Positions 45,103 to 54,622 of a DNA stretch of 64,000 nt are shown here, in pieces. The notes beneath the pieces are model-generated. The model made no database searches. It was given only the letters and a program-made list of their open reading frames with translations, and was not told where the DNA came from. The stretch comes from Paraliobacillus sp. PM-2 (lineage in GTDB: Bacteria > Bacillota > Bacilli > Bacillales > Amphibacillaceae): assembly GCF_001368815.1 (NCBI RefSeq), contig NZ_CTEI01000001.1:1116001-1180000 (forward strand), written 5' to 3'. The position numbers and the translations under genes are program-made. The stretch's first letter is position 1, and each line of letters starts with the position of its first letter.

Positions 45103-45867
45103 CTATTTTTTTTTATCATACCAATCTGAAAACAAATGCATTTGTTTTAAGAATTTTTTTGATTTCAAGTAAAAACTTCCGTATTGCTCATAATATGCTT
45201 CAATTAATTGCTTCATAATTGTCTTATTTTCATTTCGAACAGATATCGCACCAACTTGTTGTAAATCTACTTGCAGAAAAATTTGAAACAATTTAGTTAT
45301 CTTTTCTGATAAAGAAACTGCATCAAAATCCATATGTTTACATTGGCTACAAAGAAAACCACCTTCTTGAATGGAAAACGCGTACGCATTTTCTTGTCTT
45401 CCACAATGTACACATTCACTTAATATTGGTGCGAAGCCCGCTCTGTTAAAAAGTTTTAATTCATACATCATCATGATAATATCTGGATCTTTATTCGCTT
45501 CAATCGCTTGAAGAGAAAAGAAAAATTGCTGATATAAATAACTGTCAATCGTTCTTGCATCAAGTATTTTTTCTGTTAATTCAGCTAAATAACTCGCATA
45601 AGCTGTCTTTACAATATCTTCTCTTATTTTTCGAAAAGAGAGAATGACTTCTCCTTGCTGCATTGTTCCTAAATTACTTCCAATCTGCACCATAAACATA
45701 CCGTGTATAAACGGCTGTGTAACAGCAGCCATTCGACTTTTAGGTTTCTTTGCGCCACGGGCAATACAAGCAATTTTCCCTTTTTCTTTTGTAAACATTG
45801 TAACAATTTTATGTGTTTCCCCATAATCTTGGGTACGTAAAATCGTCCCTTCTATTTTTTCTAACAA
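45103..45867 (-). CDS. recO: DNA repair protein RecO
   Basis: This OB-fold protein of the RecFOR pathway loads RecA on SSB-coated DNA. The 254-residue protein has the N-terminal EGTILRTQDYGETHKIV and RGAKKPKSR, and a C4-type zinc motif CVHC...CSQC near residues 146-171. The frame opens at GTG 45876, but GGGTG lies 6 bases before TTG 45867, giving MLEKIEGTIL, which matches the family start. Which one is used is not certain. Confidence 0.92.
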   Translation of the reverse strand: MLEKIEGTILRTQDYGETHKIVTMFTKEKGKIACIARGAKKPKSRMAAVTQPFIHGMFMVQIGSNLGTMQQGEVILSFRKIREDIVKTAYASYLAELTEKILDARTIDSYLYQQFFFSLQAIEANKDPDIIMMMYELKLFNRAGFAPILSECVHCGRQENAYAFSIQEGGFLCSQCKHMDFDAVSLSEKITKLFQIFLQVDLQQVGAISVRNENKTIMKQLIEAYYEQYGSFYLKSKKFLKQMHLFSDWYDKKK

Positions 45868-45913
45868 TCGTTTCACCCATCCCTTGCCTAACTACAAACA
45901 GGTCATACACGCA

Positions 45914-46057
45914 CTATATTCTTTTACCATATTCTTTTACCACTTCTTCATATTGAGCTGTACCGCTCTCATCATACACTGCTTCTATTTCTTTCATTAG
46001 TAAATAGGTTTCAATGTTTCCTGTCTGACTAAATATTCTCCATGACAAGTCGATCAC
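45914..46057 (-). CDS. yqzL: YqzL family protein
   Basis: This 47-residue protein, MIDLSWRIFSQTGNIETYLL to KEYGKRI, corresponds to the small YqzL family found between era and recO in Bacillaceae. It starts with GTG and has GGTGGGG upstream. The SWRIFSQTGNIETYLL segment is the conserved core. Function unknown. Confidence 0.88.
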   Translation of the reverse strand: MIDLSWRIFSQTGNIETYLLMKEIEAVYDESGTAQYEEVVKEYGKRI

Positions 46058-46182
46058 AAGAAACCCCACCTTTCCATTTTATAAATGATTAATTATATAA
46101 TGATATAGCTTACTATCATTTCTCACTCACTTATAGAATTTCCATAACCCAATAAAGCATGTGTTAAAAAATTTACCATGTA

Positions 46183-47085
46183 TCAATACTCATCTTCACT
46201 AAATCCATATGCTTGCAAATGTTGAGAGCGATTGCGCCAATCCTTTTGCACTTTCACCCAAAGTTCTAAGAATATTTTTGTGCCTAATAACGCTTCCATA
46301 TCTGCTCTTGCCTTTGTACCTATTTGTTTCAGCATTAAACCCTGTTTACCAATAATAATTCCCTTTTGTGACTTTCTCTCTACTACGATCGATGCTTGAA
46401 TTAACACTTTTTCATTCTTTTTTTTCTCAATATGTTCAATAACAACAGCAACTGAATGAGGAATTTCTTCACGAGTTAATTCCAGTACTTTTTCTCGTAT
46501 CAACTCACTCATTATGAAGCGCTCAGGATGATCCGTTACTTGATCTTCCGGGTAATATTGCGGTCCATGCGGCAAGTGATTTTTTAAGACTTCTAATAAA
46601 TGAGTCACATTGTTACCTTCTAAGGCTGATATCGGAACTATCTCTTCGAATAAATACTTGTCCTTGTACTGATTGATCAATTCAATTAATTTATCTGGGT
46701 GTATTTGATCAATTTTATTTATTATTAAAAAGACTGGATTTTTGATATCTTTTAATCGATCAATAATATATTGATCCCCTCGCCCAAATCCTTCCTCCGC
46801 ATTAATCATAAACATAATAATATCGACTTCATTCAATGTATTTTCTGCGACTTTAACCATAAAGTCACCTAGTCGATGTTTAGGCTTATGAATACCCGGG
46901 GTATCGATAAAAATAAGTTGGGCATCTTCTTCTGTTAAAACTCCTTGAATTGTATTACGTGTTGTTTGTGCTTTATCACTCATGATTGCTATCTTTTGAC
47001 CGATCACACGGTTTATGAACGTAGATTTCCCTACATTTGGTCGGCCAATAATGGTGATAAATCCAGATTTAAATGAGTTTTCCAT
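46183..47085 (-). CDS. era: GTPase Era
   Basis: This essential GTPase binds 16S rRNA and assists 30S assembly. The 300-residue protein has G1 GRPNVGKST (about 14-22), G3 DTPG, G4 NKID, and a C-terminal KH domain with [23 protein letters not shown] precedes the ATG. The gene order dgkA-era-yqzL-recO lacks the cdd gene seen in B. subtilis between dgkA and era. Confidence 0.96.
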   Translation of the reverse strand: MENSFKSGFITIIGRPNVGKSTFINRVIGQKIAIMSDKAQTTRNTIQGVLTEEDAQLIFIDTPGIHKPKHRLGDFMVKVAENTLNEVDIIMFMINAEEGFGRGDQYIIDRLKDIKNPVFLIINKIDQIHPDKLIELINQYKDKYLFEEIVPISALEGNNVTHLLEVLKNHLPHGPQYYPEDQVTDHPERFIMSELIREKVLELTREEIPHSVAVVIEHIEKKKNEKVLIQASIVVERKSQKGIIIGKQGLMLKQIGTKARADMEALLGTKIFLELWVKVQKDWRNRSQHLQAYGFSEDEY

Positions 47086-47222
47086 GATGTTTCCTCCATT
47101 AATTCGTTCCTACAATTATTTTACTATATTTTTTAACCGATTTCATACATTCGACAAAAGCTCTCATAGGTTTTTTTATTCTGCGAATTATCTCTTGTTT
47201 TTCGCAAAAACACTAAATATTC

Positions 47223-47600
47223 CTAAAACATATTTGTCAATTTGGGTAAGAATATAATACAACCTACTACAATTGCTAGTAAAGCAGCTATAAAAACAGC
47301 TCCAGCAGCCATATCTTTTATTTTTCCAATTGTTGGATGTTTTTCAGGGGCTAAATAGTCGAGTAAATGCTCTATTACGGTATTAAAAATTTCAGTAATC
47401 ATTACCAAACCACTCACAAAAATAACCAGAATCCATTCAATAGATGAAAGCTGAAAAAAGATACTACTCACAATAACGGTTAAAAAAACGAAACCATGCA
47501 TACGCATATTCCATTCTGAAGAAAATGCGTATGCAATACCTTTTAAAGCAAACCTTAAACCAATATGGTTCGTTTTATTTCCTTGATAATCCGAAGCCAT
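47223..47600 (-). CDS. dgkA: Undecaprenol kinase/diacylglycerol kinase
   Basis: This small trimeric membrane kinase phosphorylates undecaprenol (Gram-positive DgkA), recycling the wall lipid carrier. The 125-residue protein has three to four helices and the conserved EIFNTVIEHLLD and KIKDMAAGAV motifs. GAGGATTT precedes the ATG. It overlaps ybeY by 26 bases. Confidence 0.92.
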   Translation of the reverse strand: MASDYQGNKTNHIGLRFALKGIAYAFSSEWNMRMHGFVFLTVIVSSIFFQLSSIEWILVIFVSGLVMITEIFNTVIEHLLDYLAPEKHPTIGKIKDMAAGAVFIAALLAIVVGCIIFLPKLTNMF

Positions 47601-48042
47601 TTAACAAATCCTCTTGTCTAGTAAACATTTTTTCTTCATCAGCTTTGTTCATATGGTCATAACCGACTAAATGGAGAAAGCCATGTAATGCTAAAAATCC
47701 CAGTTCTCTTTCTAATGAATGGTTATATTCCGTTGCTTGTTCTTTCGCCTTATCAATAGAGATAATAATGTCACCTAAAACTACTGGTAAATCTTCTCCA
47801 ATTACCTTTATTTCACCTTCACCTGACTCTTCAAGTGCAAAAGAGATTACATCAGTGGGACGATCAATTTGACGATAGTTCCGGTTTATAACTTGAATTT
47901 CGTTATTGTCAACAAAATTTATTGATATTTCTGCTTCCTGGGTAATATTTTCTTGGTCGGCTGCGTAGCTAATCAACCGTTGAATCAAATCAATGTATGA
48001 TTCATTCACTTGGTTAGTTTGATCATGAAAATCGATATGCAA
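47575..48042 (-). CDS. ybeY: Endoribonuclease YbeY
   Basis: This metal-dependent RNase works in 16S rRNA maturation and ribosome quality control. The 155-residue protein has the metal motif HGFLHLVGYDH near residues 119-129. It starts at TTG 48042 with AGGAGGAGTT upstream, directly adjoining the pgpH stop codon. It overlaps dgkA at its end. Confidence 0.94.
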   Translation of the reverse strand: MHIDFHDQTNQVNESYIDLIQRLISYAADQENITQEAEISINFVDNNEIQVINRNYRQIDRPTDVISFALEESGEGEIKVIGEDLPVVLGDIIISIDKAKEQATEYNHSLERELGFLALHGFLHLVGYDHMNKADEEKMFTRQEDLLNGFGLSRK

Positions 48043-50172
48043 TTATAACTCCTCCTTGATCTTCTTATCATCCGGATATTGAATTCTTGAATGATAGATA
48101 CCATTTAATGTTTCACTAATCGTAACTTTTATCATTTCTAATTCATTGAATGTCAAAGAACTTTCATTTAGCTGTCCATCTGTTAGTCTAACATGAATTA
48201 TATTTTCGATCATCTCATTAATTTTGTCTTTAGATGGAGCATCAATCGATCGGACTGCCGCTTCAATGGAATCACAAATAGAAATTACTGCCGCCTCTTT
48301 TGTTTGCGGTTTTGGACCGGGATAGCGATAATCAGCTTCTTGTACTTCTTTATACGTTTCTTGTGCTTGATAATAAAAGTATTTAAGTAATGTCGTACCA
48401 TGATGTTGTTTGGCAATATCAATAATTTCTTTCGGCATATTATACGTTGTTAGCATATTAGCACCATCATAGGGATGTGACATTATAATAGCTGCGCTTT
48501 GCATTGGTTCGATAAATTTATGTGGGTTTTGTATACCAATTTGATTTTCTATAAAATAATGTGGGTATTTCGTTTTTCCTAAATCATGATAGTAAGATGC
48601 TACTCTTGCTAATAATCCATTTGCTCCAATCTTTTCACAAGCTGCTTCACTAAGGTTTGCAACCATCACACTATGATGATACGTGCCTGGAGCTTCGACT
48701 AAGATTTTACGCAATAGCGGATGATTTGGACTTGCTAATGTTAACAATTTAGAATCCGATAAAATACCCAAAACAGATTCTAAGAATGGCAATATACCTA
48801 ACGTTAATACACAGGCAATTAAAGCAGCCGTTAAACCATACCCCCCATATAAAAGAAGGTTTGACCACTCATATTTTTCATAAGAAAGAAAGAAAAATAG
48901 ACTGACCATACTTACATTGACTATAGCTAAGCCAATACTTACTTTTAAAATAGCAGATCGATCTCTTATTGAATGAAGCATAACGATACTGGCAAGTTGT
49001 GAAGTTAAAAAATAAAAAGCAACTTCTATATTTAGAGATCCTGGAATTTGCCCATTAAAAATCACACTACCAATGATCGAGAAAACAAAGGCAAATTTCA
49101 TTGCTGTCTGTTCACGGAATAATAACTTTAAAAGCATGACACCAATAGGTACTGGTAACAGGTAATAAAGAGGATTAGTTGGTGTCGTATAATAACTTAT
49201 AAATTTCATCATAGCTACCATTAGCAAGCTAATAGTTATAATTGCAATAAACGAACGAAAATTTAACTTTACATCGTTGTGTAAGTAAACGAGTTCTTGA
49301 TAAATAAAGCTTATAATCAATAATACAAGCACGATCAAACCGATTACCGGATAAAAGTTCCGATTATTGTTAAGTAACCCTACAAGTTCTAACTTTTCAT
49401 AAATTTCATTTGTTATCGTTTGGCCTTCTTGAACAATGACTTCTCCAGCTCTAATCATTACAGGTTCCACATTATTTACTGCTTGTCTTTTCGCTTCTTG
49501 TGTTTTATCAACAGAGAAGAATGAATTTTCGATTAAAGCAAATGAAGCAACGCGTTCTAGGCCTGTTTTTATTTCCTTATTCAAACTAGAAAACCGAAGT
49601 CTATCATTAAAACGCTCAATTGCCTGATTCAAATCTTCTGTTCTTATACCATCATTAAAAATATTATAGAGCGTTGTTGTCAATAATTCTTTTGCAACAG
49701 TGCGATCATTTTCACTTGCCTTTAATAAAATTGTCAGTGTTTCTTCATCTACTTCAGCAACGATTTCAGAACTAAGTATTTGCTGTATGTCTTGAACCTC
49801 ATCAGGTAACGTCTTTTCATTTTTTTCTTCTTTTGTTGGCTTCGATTTAATTGTTGCTATAGCATCAAACAATTCTTCAATATAACCGATTCGTTCATCT
49901 GTTGTCTCTGTTGAAATATAATAACGATCTTTTACTGAGTGAATAGCTTCTCTTCGCCTTTGTTCTGTTTCTTTTGTATCTTCTATCGTAATTGGTGAAC
50001 GTATCGTATCTTTTGCATTATTGAATCGTTCAATCTCATACGTTTGTGTAAATACATTTGACAACATAAAAACAAAAAAAATGATGCCAATCACAAGACT
50101 TGATGAAATAATCAATAATGATTTATTTAATAGGCTAATAGATTGAAGTAGTTTATTCCACTTATCTTTCAT
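48043..50172 (-). CDS. pgpH: Cyclic di-AMP phosphodiesterase PgpH (YqfF)
   Basis: This 7TMR-HD protein hydrolyses the second messenger c-di-AMP. The 709-residue protein has an N-terminal membrane helix (about 18-40), an extracellular domain (to about 270) and seven membrane helices (about 275-470). The cytoplasmic HD domain includes TYHHSVMVANLSE and the YYHDLGK motif. AAGGGG precedes ATG 50172. A GTG/ATG-led extension to 50208 is not preferred. Confidence 0.93.
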   Translation of the reverse strand: MKDKWNKLLQSISLLNKSLLIISSSLVIGIIFFVFMLSNVFTQTYEIERFNNAKDTIRSPITIEDTKETEQRRREAIHSVKDRYYISTETTDERIGYIEELFDAIATIKSKPTKEEKNEKTLPDEVQDIQQILSSEIVAEVDEETLTILLKASENDRTVAKELLTTTLYNIFNDGIRTEDLNQAIERFNDRLRFSSLNKEIKTGLERVASFALIENSFFSVDKTQEAKRQAVNNVEPVMIRAGEVIVQEGQTITNEIYEKLELVGLLNNNRNFYPVIGLIVLVLLIISFIYQELVYLHNDVKLNFRSFIAIITISLLMVAMMKFISYYTTPTNPLYYLLPVPIGVMLLKLLFREQTAMKFAFVFSIIGSVIFNGQIPGSLNIEVAFYFLTSQLASIVMLHSIRDRSAILKVSIGLAIVNVSMVSLFFFLSYEKYEWSNLLLYGGYGLTAALIACVLTLGILPFLESVLGILSDSKLLTLASPNHPLLRKILVEAPGTYHHSVMVANLSEAACEKIGANGLLARVASYYHDLGKTKYPHYFIENQIGIQNPHKFIEPMQSAAIIMSHPYDGANMLTTYNMPKEIIDIAKQHHGTTLLKYFYYQAQETYKEVQEADYRYPGPKPQTKEAAVISICDSIEAAVRSIDAPSKDKINEMIENIIHVRLTDGQLNESSLTFNELEMIKVTISETLNGIYHSRIQYPDDKKIKEEL

Positions 50173-50375
50173 CGATATTCCCCTTTTCCAGCTAATACAC
50201 TGATTCAAGATAGCTACCGAAACTTTCTTGTAAGACTAAATTTTAGTATGTTTTGTTTTCTTCTTAATGTCACTTTTATCATACACTGATTTAAAGTTGA
50301 TGTATATATTAAGTTAAATCTTTCCACATATCAAAACAATATGTTAAAGTTCTATGTAAATAACCCATTCCTAGC

Positions 50376-50408
50376 AAAAAAGCCCCTTTATAATTATAAA
50401 GGGACTTA
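50376..50408 (-). terminator. phoH terminator
   Basis: CCCCTTTATAA (50383-50393) pairs with TTATAAAGGG (50394-50403), with extension to AG/CT. A six-base U-run follows on the minus strand. It lies 60-90 bases after the phoH stop. Confidence 0.75.
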
Positions 50409-50414
50409 GGACAT

Positions 50415-50435
50415 TGGGACAGACACCTTGTCCCA
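50415..50435. repeat. REP-like hairpin TGGGACA...TGTCCCA
   Basis: TGGGACA (50415-50421), a 7-base loop and TGTCCCA (50429-50435) form a perfect hairpin between phoH and its terminator. The sequence style resembles small palindromic repeats seen in multiple copies in Bacillus genomes. A single copy was noticed in this window. Confidence 0.45.
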
Positions 50436-50468
50436 CTTTTATAAAAAATTTCGTACTATAATTTAGAC

Positions 50469-51431
50469 CTATTTATCATGTTTTTCAAATGCATCGATTA
50501 TTTTTTGGACAAGCGGATGACGTACAACATCAGTCTGTTGAAGATATATAAATGAAATGCCAGACACTTCACTGAGTTTAGACTCTACTGTCTTCAAACC
50601 TGATTGCACACCTTTTGGTAAGTCAACTTGGGTAATATCTCCGGTAATAACCATTTTAGATCCAAAACCAAGGCGCGTAAGAAACATTTTCATTTGTGCA
50701 TGCGTTGTATTTTGCGCTTCATCCAATATTACAAAAGCATCATCTAGTGTCCGGCCTCTCATATATGCTAAAGGTGCAATTTCAATTGTACCACGTTCAA
50801 TTAACCTTAAAGTATATTCTGAACCTAACAAATCGTGTAGTGCATCATAAAGCGGTCGGAGATATGGATCTACTTTTTCTTTTAAATCACCAGGTAAAAA
50901 TCCTAAGCTTTCTCCAGCTTCTACGGCAGGTCTAGTCAAAATAATTCGTTTAACATTACCACTTTTGAGTGCTTGAATGGCCATCACTACAGCAAGATAC
51001 GTTTTACCAGTACCAGCAGGACCAATACCAAACACTAGATCATTTGCTTTAATTGCATTAACATAATTACGTTGACCTAACGTTTTAACACGAATAGATT
51101 TTCCTTTTGCATTTTTAATAATTTCATCTTCAAATAGTGTTTCAAACTGATGTATTTTACCTTTTTTGGCAAGTTCAACAGCATAAACTACATCTCTTTC
51201 AGTGATTGTCAGCCCTTTTCTAATCACTTTTAACAGCGCGCGTAGAATTTCTTGAATTAAAGTAACTTCCTGTTCATTACCCGAAACTCTAATTTGTTCC
51301 CCTCTAGTAATAATAGATACTTGTAATTGTTGTTCAATTTGTTTTAGATACTTATCCTCAGCACCAAATAATGCAAGGGCTTCAGTTGGATCATTAATTT
51401 CTAAATCAATAAGATGTAAGGCTTCTGACAT
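50469..51431 (-). CDS. phoH: PhoH-like ATPase
   Basis: This RecA-like P-loop ATPase/RNA helicase-like protein has 320 residues. It has an N-terminal KH-like RNA-binding region, Walker A GPAGTGKT near 136-143 and Walker B FVILDEAQN. Its gene usually neighbours ybeY. Despite its name, it has no visible Pho box. AAGGAG-like sequence lies just before the ATG in the end of yqfD (3-base gap). It is probably co-transcribed with yqfD. Confidence 0.93.
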   Translation of the reverse strand: MSEALHLIDLEINDPTEALALFGAEDKYLKQIEQQLQVSIITRGEQIRVSGNEQEVTLIQEILRALLKVIRKGLTITERDVVYAVELAKKGKIHQFETLFEDEIIKNAKGKSIRVKTLGQRNYVNAIKANDLVFGIGPAGTGKTYLAVVMAIQALKSGNVKRIILTRPAVEAGESLGFLPGDLKEKVDPYLRPLYDALHDLLGSEYTLRLIERGTIEIAPLAYMRGRTLDDAFVILDEAQNTTHAQMKMFLTRLGFGSKMVITGDITQVDLPKGVQSGLKTVESKLSEVSGISFIYLQQTDVVRHPLVQKIIDAFEKHDK

Positions 51432-51434
51432 AAA

Positions 51435-52661
51435 CTAATCTCCTTGAGAAAGGTCTTGTATTTTCGCTATATTTTCCTTCACGGTAAAGTATAAGCGTAA
51501 TTTTACTTTACCATTCTCAGCAGTTTCGTGCAAAATTTTTTCTTTTTTTATTTTTGCATCGTTTCCTAATTGCTGCTGTAATTTATTTTTTGCTTGTTTA
51601 ATACCTATATTCTTTGCCTCTAATTCTGTTCGTTCCTCTTTCACATGACGTTGTTCATATGATTCTTTTTTAATGATATATATTGGCAACGTCCATTGAA
51701 AAAAATGAATTGGTCTTCTTTCTATTTCTACTTGCTGATTATCAAATGTTTTTTGAAAAAACCCCCATATAGGTAATGACAAATTTCCGATATTTAAATA
51801 ATAATTATTTTTCATTTCACCTGTAAGCACTTGATAATCTGCCTCAATAGGAATTGTCACATCAGATTCATACCATGTATCTGCATAAATTTCAGCTTGA
51901 GCAGCTACTTGATCATTAGTATCTTGATCCTTTTTTTCACCTTCATCTCCATCTTCATTTTTCTCCTCATTTAGATAACCAGCAACTAAAATATCACCTT
52001 TTTTTACAAAGTCATTAACAGAAACCATTGGACGGCCTTTTGAAACATACATATCTGTGATTACTCCATTTTTAGCTGCAACAATATGATGTGGCGAGGC
52101 TTTTTCTTTTTCAGATACTTGCGTCTTCTCCACTCCTTCTAATGCATAAGTTGTCCCTTTTTCTTTTACACCAATCCAAAGTAATTCAGGTATTTCATCT
52201 AATAAAAGCTGTTGCATTTCACCTACTGATTTTATTGAAAATTTCAACTTTCCTGTATATATACCATTGTCGTTAAGTGTCGTTCGTATTTGCTTTTCTA
52301 GCTCTGGTCTTACACCTTGTACATCAATTCTCCAAACCATATTAGATAATAGTAGAACTAAAAAAAGACTAGCTAACAAGCCTAATATAAATGGCTTATT
52401 CTTTGTAGTTTGTTTAAAAAGAAAGGGTAGACCTTTTCTTTTAGTAAAATAAACCTTATAACGCGTTTGTTTTCTTAACTTTTTCATTTTTTTTATATCT
52501 TTGATAAAGATATTTCCTGTACACGTTGTTTGATCTAATTTCTTTACATTCCATACATTAATCTGATTTCTCACACATAAGTCAAAGAATAGCTCCGGAT
52601 AATATCCTATTATTTTTAATTGTACATAACCTTGTAACCAAGTTGCTTGAATATTGTTCAT
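51435..52661 (-). CDS. yqfD: Sporulation protein YqfD
   Basis: This stage IV sporulation protein of the YqfD family is expressed in the mother cell in B. subtilis. The 408-residue protein has a soluble N-terminal part, a membrane helix (about 91-110), and a large extracytoplasmic domain with IDVQGVRPE and GVKEKGTTY. An acidic insertion (NEEKNEDGDEGEKKDQD, about 233-250) is unusual. It sits in the yqfC-yqfD pair, the same order as in B. subtilis. Confidence 0.92.
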   Translation of the reverse strand: MNNIQATWLQGYVQLKIIGYYPELFFDLCVRNQINVWNVKKLDQTTCTGNIFIKDIKKMKKLRKQTRYKVYFTKRKGLPFLFKQTTKNKPFILGLLASLFLVLLLSNMVWRIDVQGVRPELEKQIRTTLNDNGIYTGKLKFSIKSVGEMQQLLLDEIPELLWIGVKEKGTTYALEGVEKTQVSEKEKASPHHIVAAKNGVITDMYVSKGRPMVSVNDFVKKGDILVAGYLNEEKNEDGDEGEKKDQDTNDQVAAQAEIYADTWYESDVTIPIEADYQVLTGEMKNNYYLNIGNLSLPIWGFFQKTFDNQQVEIERRPIHFFQWTLPIYIIKKESYEQRHVKEERTELEAKNIGIKQAKNKLQQQLGNDAKIKKEKILHETAENGKVKLRLYFTVKENIAKIQDLSQGD

Positions 52662-52683
52662 GTTCTATCCTCCAATAACTGGA

Positions 52684-52977
52684 CTACTGTTCATTCGTTT
52701 CATTAATAAAACGAATTGCTGAAATGGTTCCTTCAATAAGTATTTCCTCTGGTAAAAGTGTTTTTATCACAAAATTGTTTCCTGTAATTTGCAATATGCC
52801 TTTTGTCATCTTTAGCTGTATTTCTTCGTCTTTAAAAGTGATTAAACCACGGTGATTTTCAATATAAGCATGAAATTGACCAATTGTTGTAATTCTTGGT
52901 AGCTCTAATACTATATCAGAAGGTAATTTAAGATGATTCGTTAACCAGTTACCGAGTCTTTGCTGCCATTTATTCAT
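52684..52977 (-). CDS. yqfC: Sporulation protein YqfC
   Basis: This 97-residue YabP/YqfC-family sporulation protein contains ELPRITTIGQFHAYIENHRGLITF, the family core. GGAGGAGGGTAT precedes ATG 52977. The frame upstream to 53046 is not supported by an RBS. It is coupled with yqfD (22-base gap). Confidence 0.9.
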   Translation of the reverse strand: MNKWQQRLGNWLTNHLKLPSDIVLELPRITTIGQFHAYIENHRGLITFKDEEIQLKMTKGILQITGNNFVIKTLLPEEILIEGTISAIRFINETNEQ

Positions 52978-53069
52978 CCAGATACCCTCCTCCATTGTTA
53001 ATATAATATGTACTTCTAAAAAAAAACAGAACCAAGAAAAATGCAAAGTATATATTCAATCATTTTTAT

Positions 53070-53112
53070 ATAGCAAAACCCTTACCACACGAAGAGGTAA
53101 GGGTTTTGCTAT
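53070..53112 (-). terminator. Hairpin downstream of yqfB
   Basis: A 17-bp perfect stem (arms 53070-53086 and 53096-53112; core CAAAACCCTTACC) has a 9-base loop. On the minus strand U residues lie within the stem, but a classic trailing U-run is missing. It separates yqfB from yqfC. Confidence 0.7.
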
Positions 53113-53113
53113 A

Positions 53114-53572
53114 TTATTTATAAATGGTTCTTTTATATGGTTTTTTAGCACGAGGTGCACCTAACACTTCTGCCATAATAACACTTTCTGCTAAGCCTTC
53201 TTTAGAAATATTTTTACCAATTGAAAATGATGTTTTTCTTTTATTGACTTGGGGTTGCTTATTTTTATCTTTATGAGAAGCTTTTTTTTCTTCAATTGAT
53301 AAATCAGTTTGATGAACATTTTGATCATCATTTATTTCTAGATTTACTTTTAATTTGTCAAGTTGGGCTTGCTTTTCTTCAAAATAGGTATTTGCATTAT
53401 TCGGATTAACTTCCTTATTCATCCCTTTTTGCTGAGGTGCTTGTGTTCTTTGTTGATTAGTCCTAGGAATAGACGTTTTCTTATCACTAGCATCTTCCTT
53501 CTGACCAAACAAACCAAACAAACCACCACCAACTGCAAATAACATTGTTAGGATGGCTAAAATATCATCCAT
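53114..53572 (-). CDS. yqfB: YqfB-like protein
   Basis: This 152-residue protein has an N-terminal hydrophobic helix (about 2-22) followed by a long polar, Gln/Lys-rich linker. A conserved C-terminal segment LAESVIMAEVLGAPRAKKPYK ends the protein. It lies between floA and yqfC, as B. subtilis yqfB does, but is somewhat longer. Function unknown; the assignment rests on location and the C-terminal motif. Confidence 0.7.
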   Translation of the reverse strand: MDDILAILTMLFAVGGGLFGLFGQKEDASDKKTSIPRTNQQRTQAPQQKGMNKEVNPNNANTYFEEKQAQLDKLKVNLEINDDQNVHQTDLSIEEKKASHKDKNKQPQVNKRKTSFSIGKNISKEGLAESVIMAEVLGAPRAKKPYKRTIYK

Positions 53573-53622
53573 TTGCCATCACTCCTTTTAGAAAATAACT
53601 ACTTATCAAGTTAAATTTATAC

Positions 53623-54609
53623 TTATTCGTCATCAGAATCGTCATTAGATAATTTACCTATTGAATCACGCATATCGGTATCTGCATCAATATTCTTATA
53701 GTTCATGTAATCCATCACACCCATGTTACCTGAACGCAATGCTTCTGCTAATGCTAATGGAACATCAGCTTCTGCTTCGACAACTTTAGCTCGCATTTCT
53801 TGCACACGAGCCACCATTTCTTGTTCTTCGGCAACAGCCATAGCGCGGCGTTCTTCCGCTTTTGCTTGTGCAATGTTTTTGTCTGCTTCTGCTTGATCGG
53901 TTTGAAGCATGGCACCAATGTTCTTACCAATATCAACATCAGCAATATCTATTGATAGAATTTCAAATGCTGTACCTGCATCTAAGCCTCTATTTAAAAC
54001 ATTGTGTGAGATAGAGTCTGGATTTTCTAGCACAGCAGTATGTGCTTCTGAGCTACCAATGGTACTTACTACTCCTTCACCAACACGGGCAATAACTGTA
54101 TCCTCACCAGCACCACCAACTAAACGATCAATATTCGCTCGAACAGTAATTCGTGCTTTTGCTTTTACTTCAATTCCATCCATTGCAATACCTGCAATAA
54201 ATGGTGTTTCGATCACTTTCGGATTAACACTCATTTGAACTGCTTCTAATACGTCACGTCCTGCTAAATCAATAGCAGCAGCTCTTTCAAAACTAAGCTC
54301 AATATTCGCACGTTGAGCAGCAATTAGTGCGTTAACCACGCGGTCAACATTACCACCTGCTAAATAGTGACTTTCTAACTGATTTGTGTTCACATCTAGT
54401 CCTGCTTTATGCGATTTAATCAACGGATTAATGACACGAGCAGGTACAACACGTCGTAATCGCATACCTACTAAAGTGAAAATACTAACTTTAACACCTG
54501 CAGCTAATGCACTAATCCATAGCATTACTGGAATAAAGGTAAATAATACAGCAATCGCTATAACAATTATACCAATAATAACCAAAGACATAATTTGTTG
54601 TGGTTCCAT
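53623..54609 (-). CDS. floA: Flotillin-like protein FloA
   Basis: This SPFH-type scaffold organises functional membrane microdomains. The 328-residue protein has an N-terminal membrane-inserted hydrophobic hairpin (about 5-40) and an SPFH domain. A coiled-coil region with EAQ-type repeats (about 235-290) and an acidic tail follow. AGGAGG precedes the ATG. It partners the nfeD gene 13 bases upstream, as in the B. subtilis yqeZ-floA-yqfB operon. Confidence 0.95.
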   Translation of the reverse strand: MEPQQIMSLVIIGIIVIAIAVLFTFIPVMLWISALAAGVKVSIFTLVGMRLRRVVPARVINPLIKSHKAGLDVNTNQLESHYLAGGNVDRVVNALIAAQRANIELSFERAAAIDLAGRDVLEAVQMSVNPKVIETPFIAGIAMDGIEVKAKARITVRANIDRLVGGAGEDTVIARVGEGVVSTIGSSEAHTAVLENPDSISHNVLNRGLDAGTAFEILSIDIADVDIGKNIGAMLQTDQAEADKNIAQAKAEERRAMAVAEEQEMVARVQEMRAKVVEAEADVPLALAEALRSGNMGVMDYMNYKNIDADTDMRDSIGKLSNDDSDDE

Positions 54610-54622
54610 ATTCGAATTCCTC

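Noticed and set aside
45876-45880. GTG or overlapping ATG as recO start
   Set aside because: The ATG is out of frame and the GTG sits too close to the RBS; TTG 45867 fits family length better.
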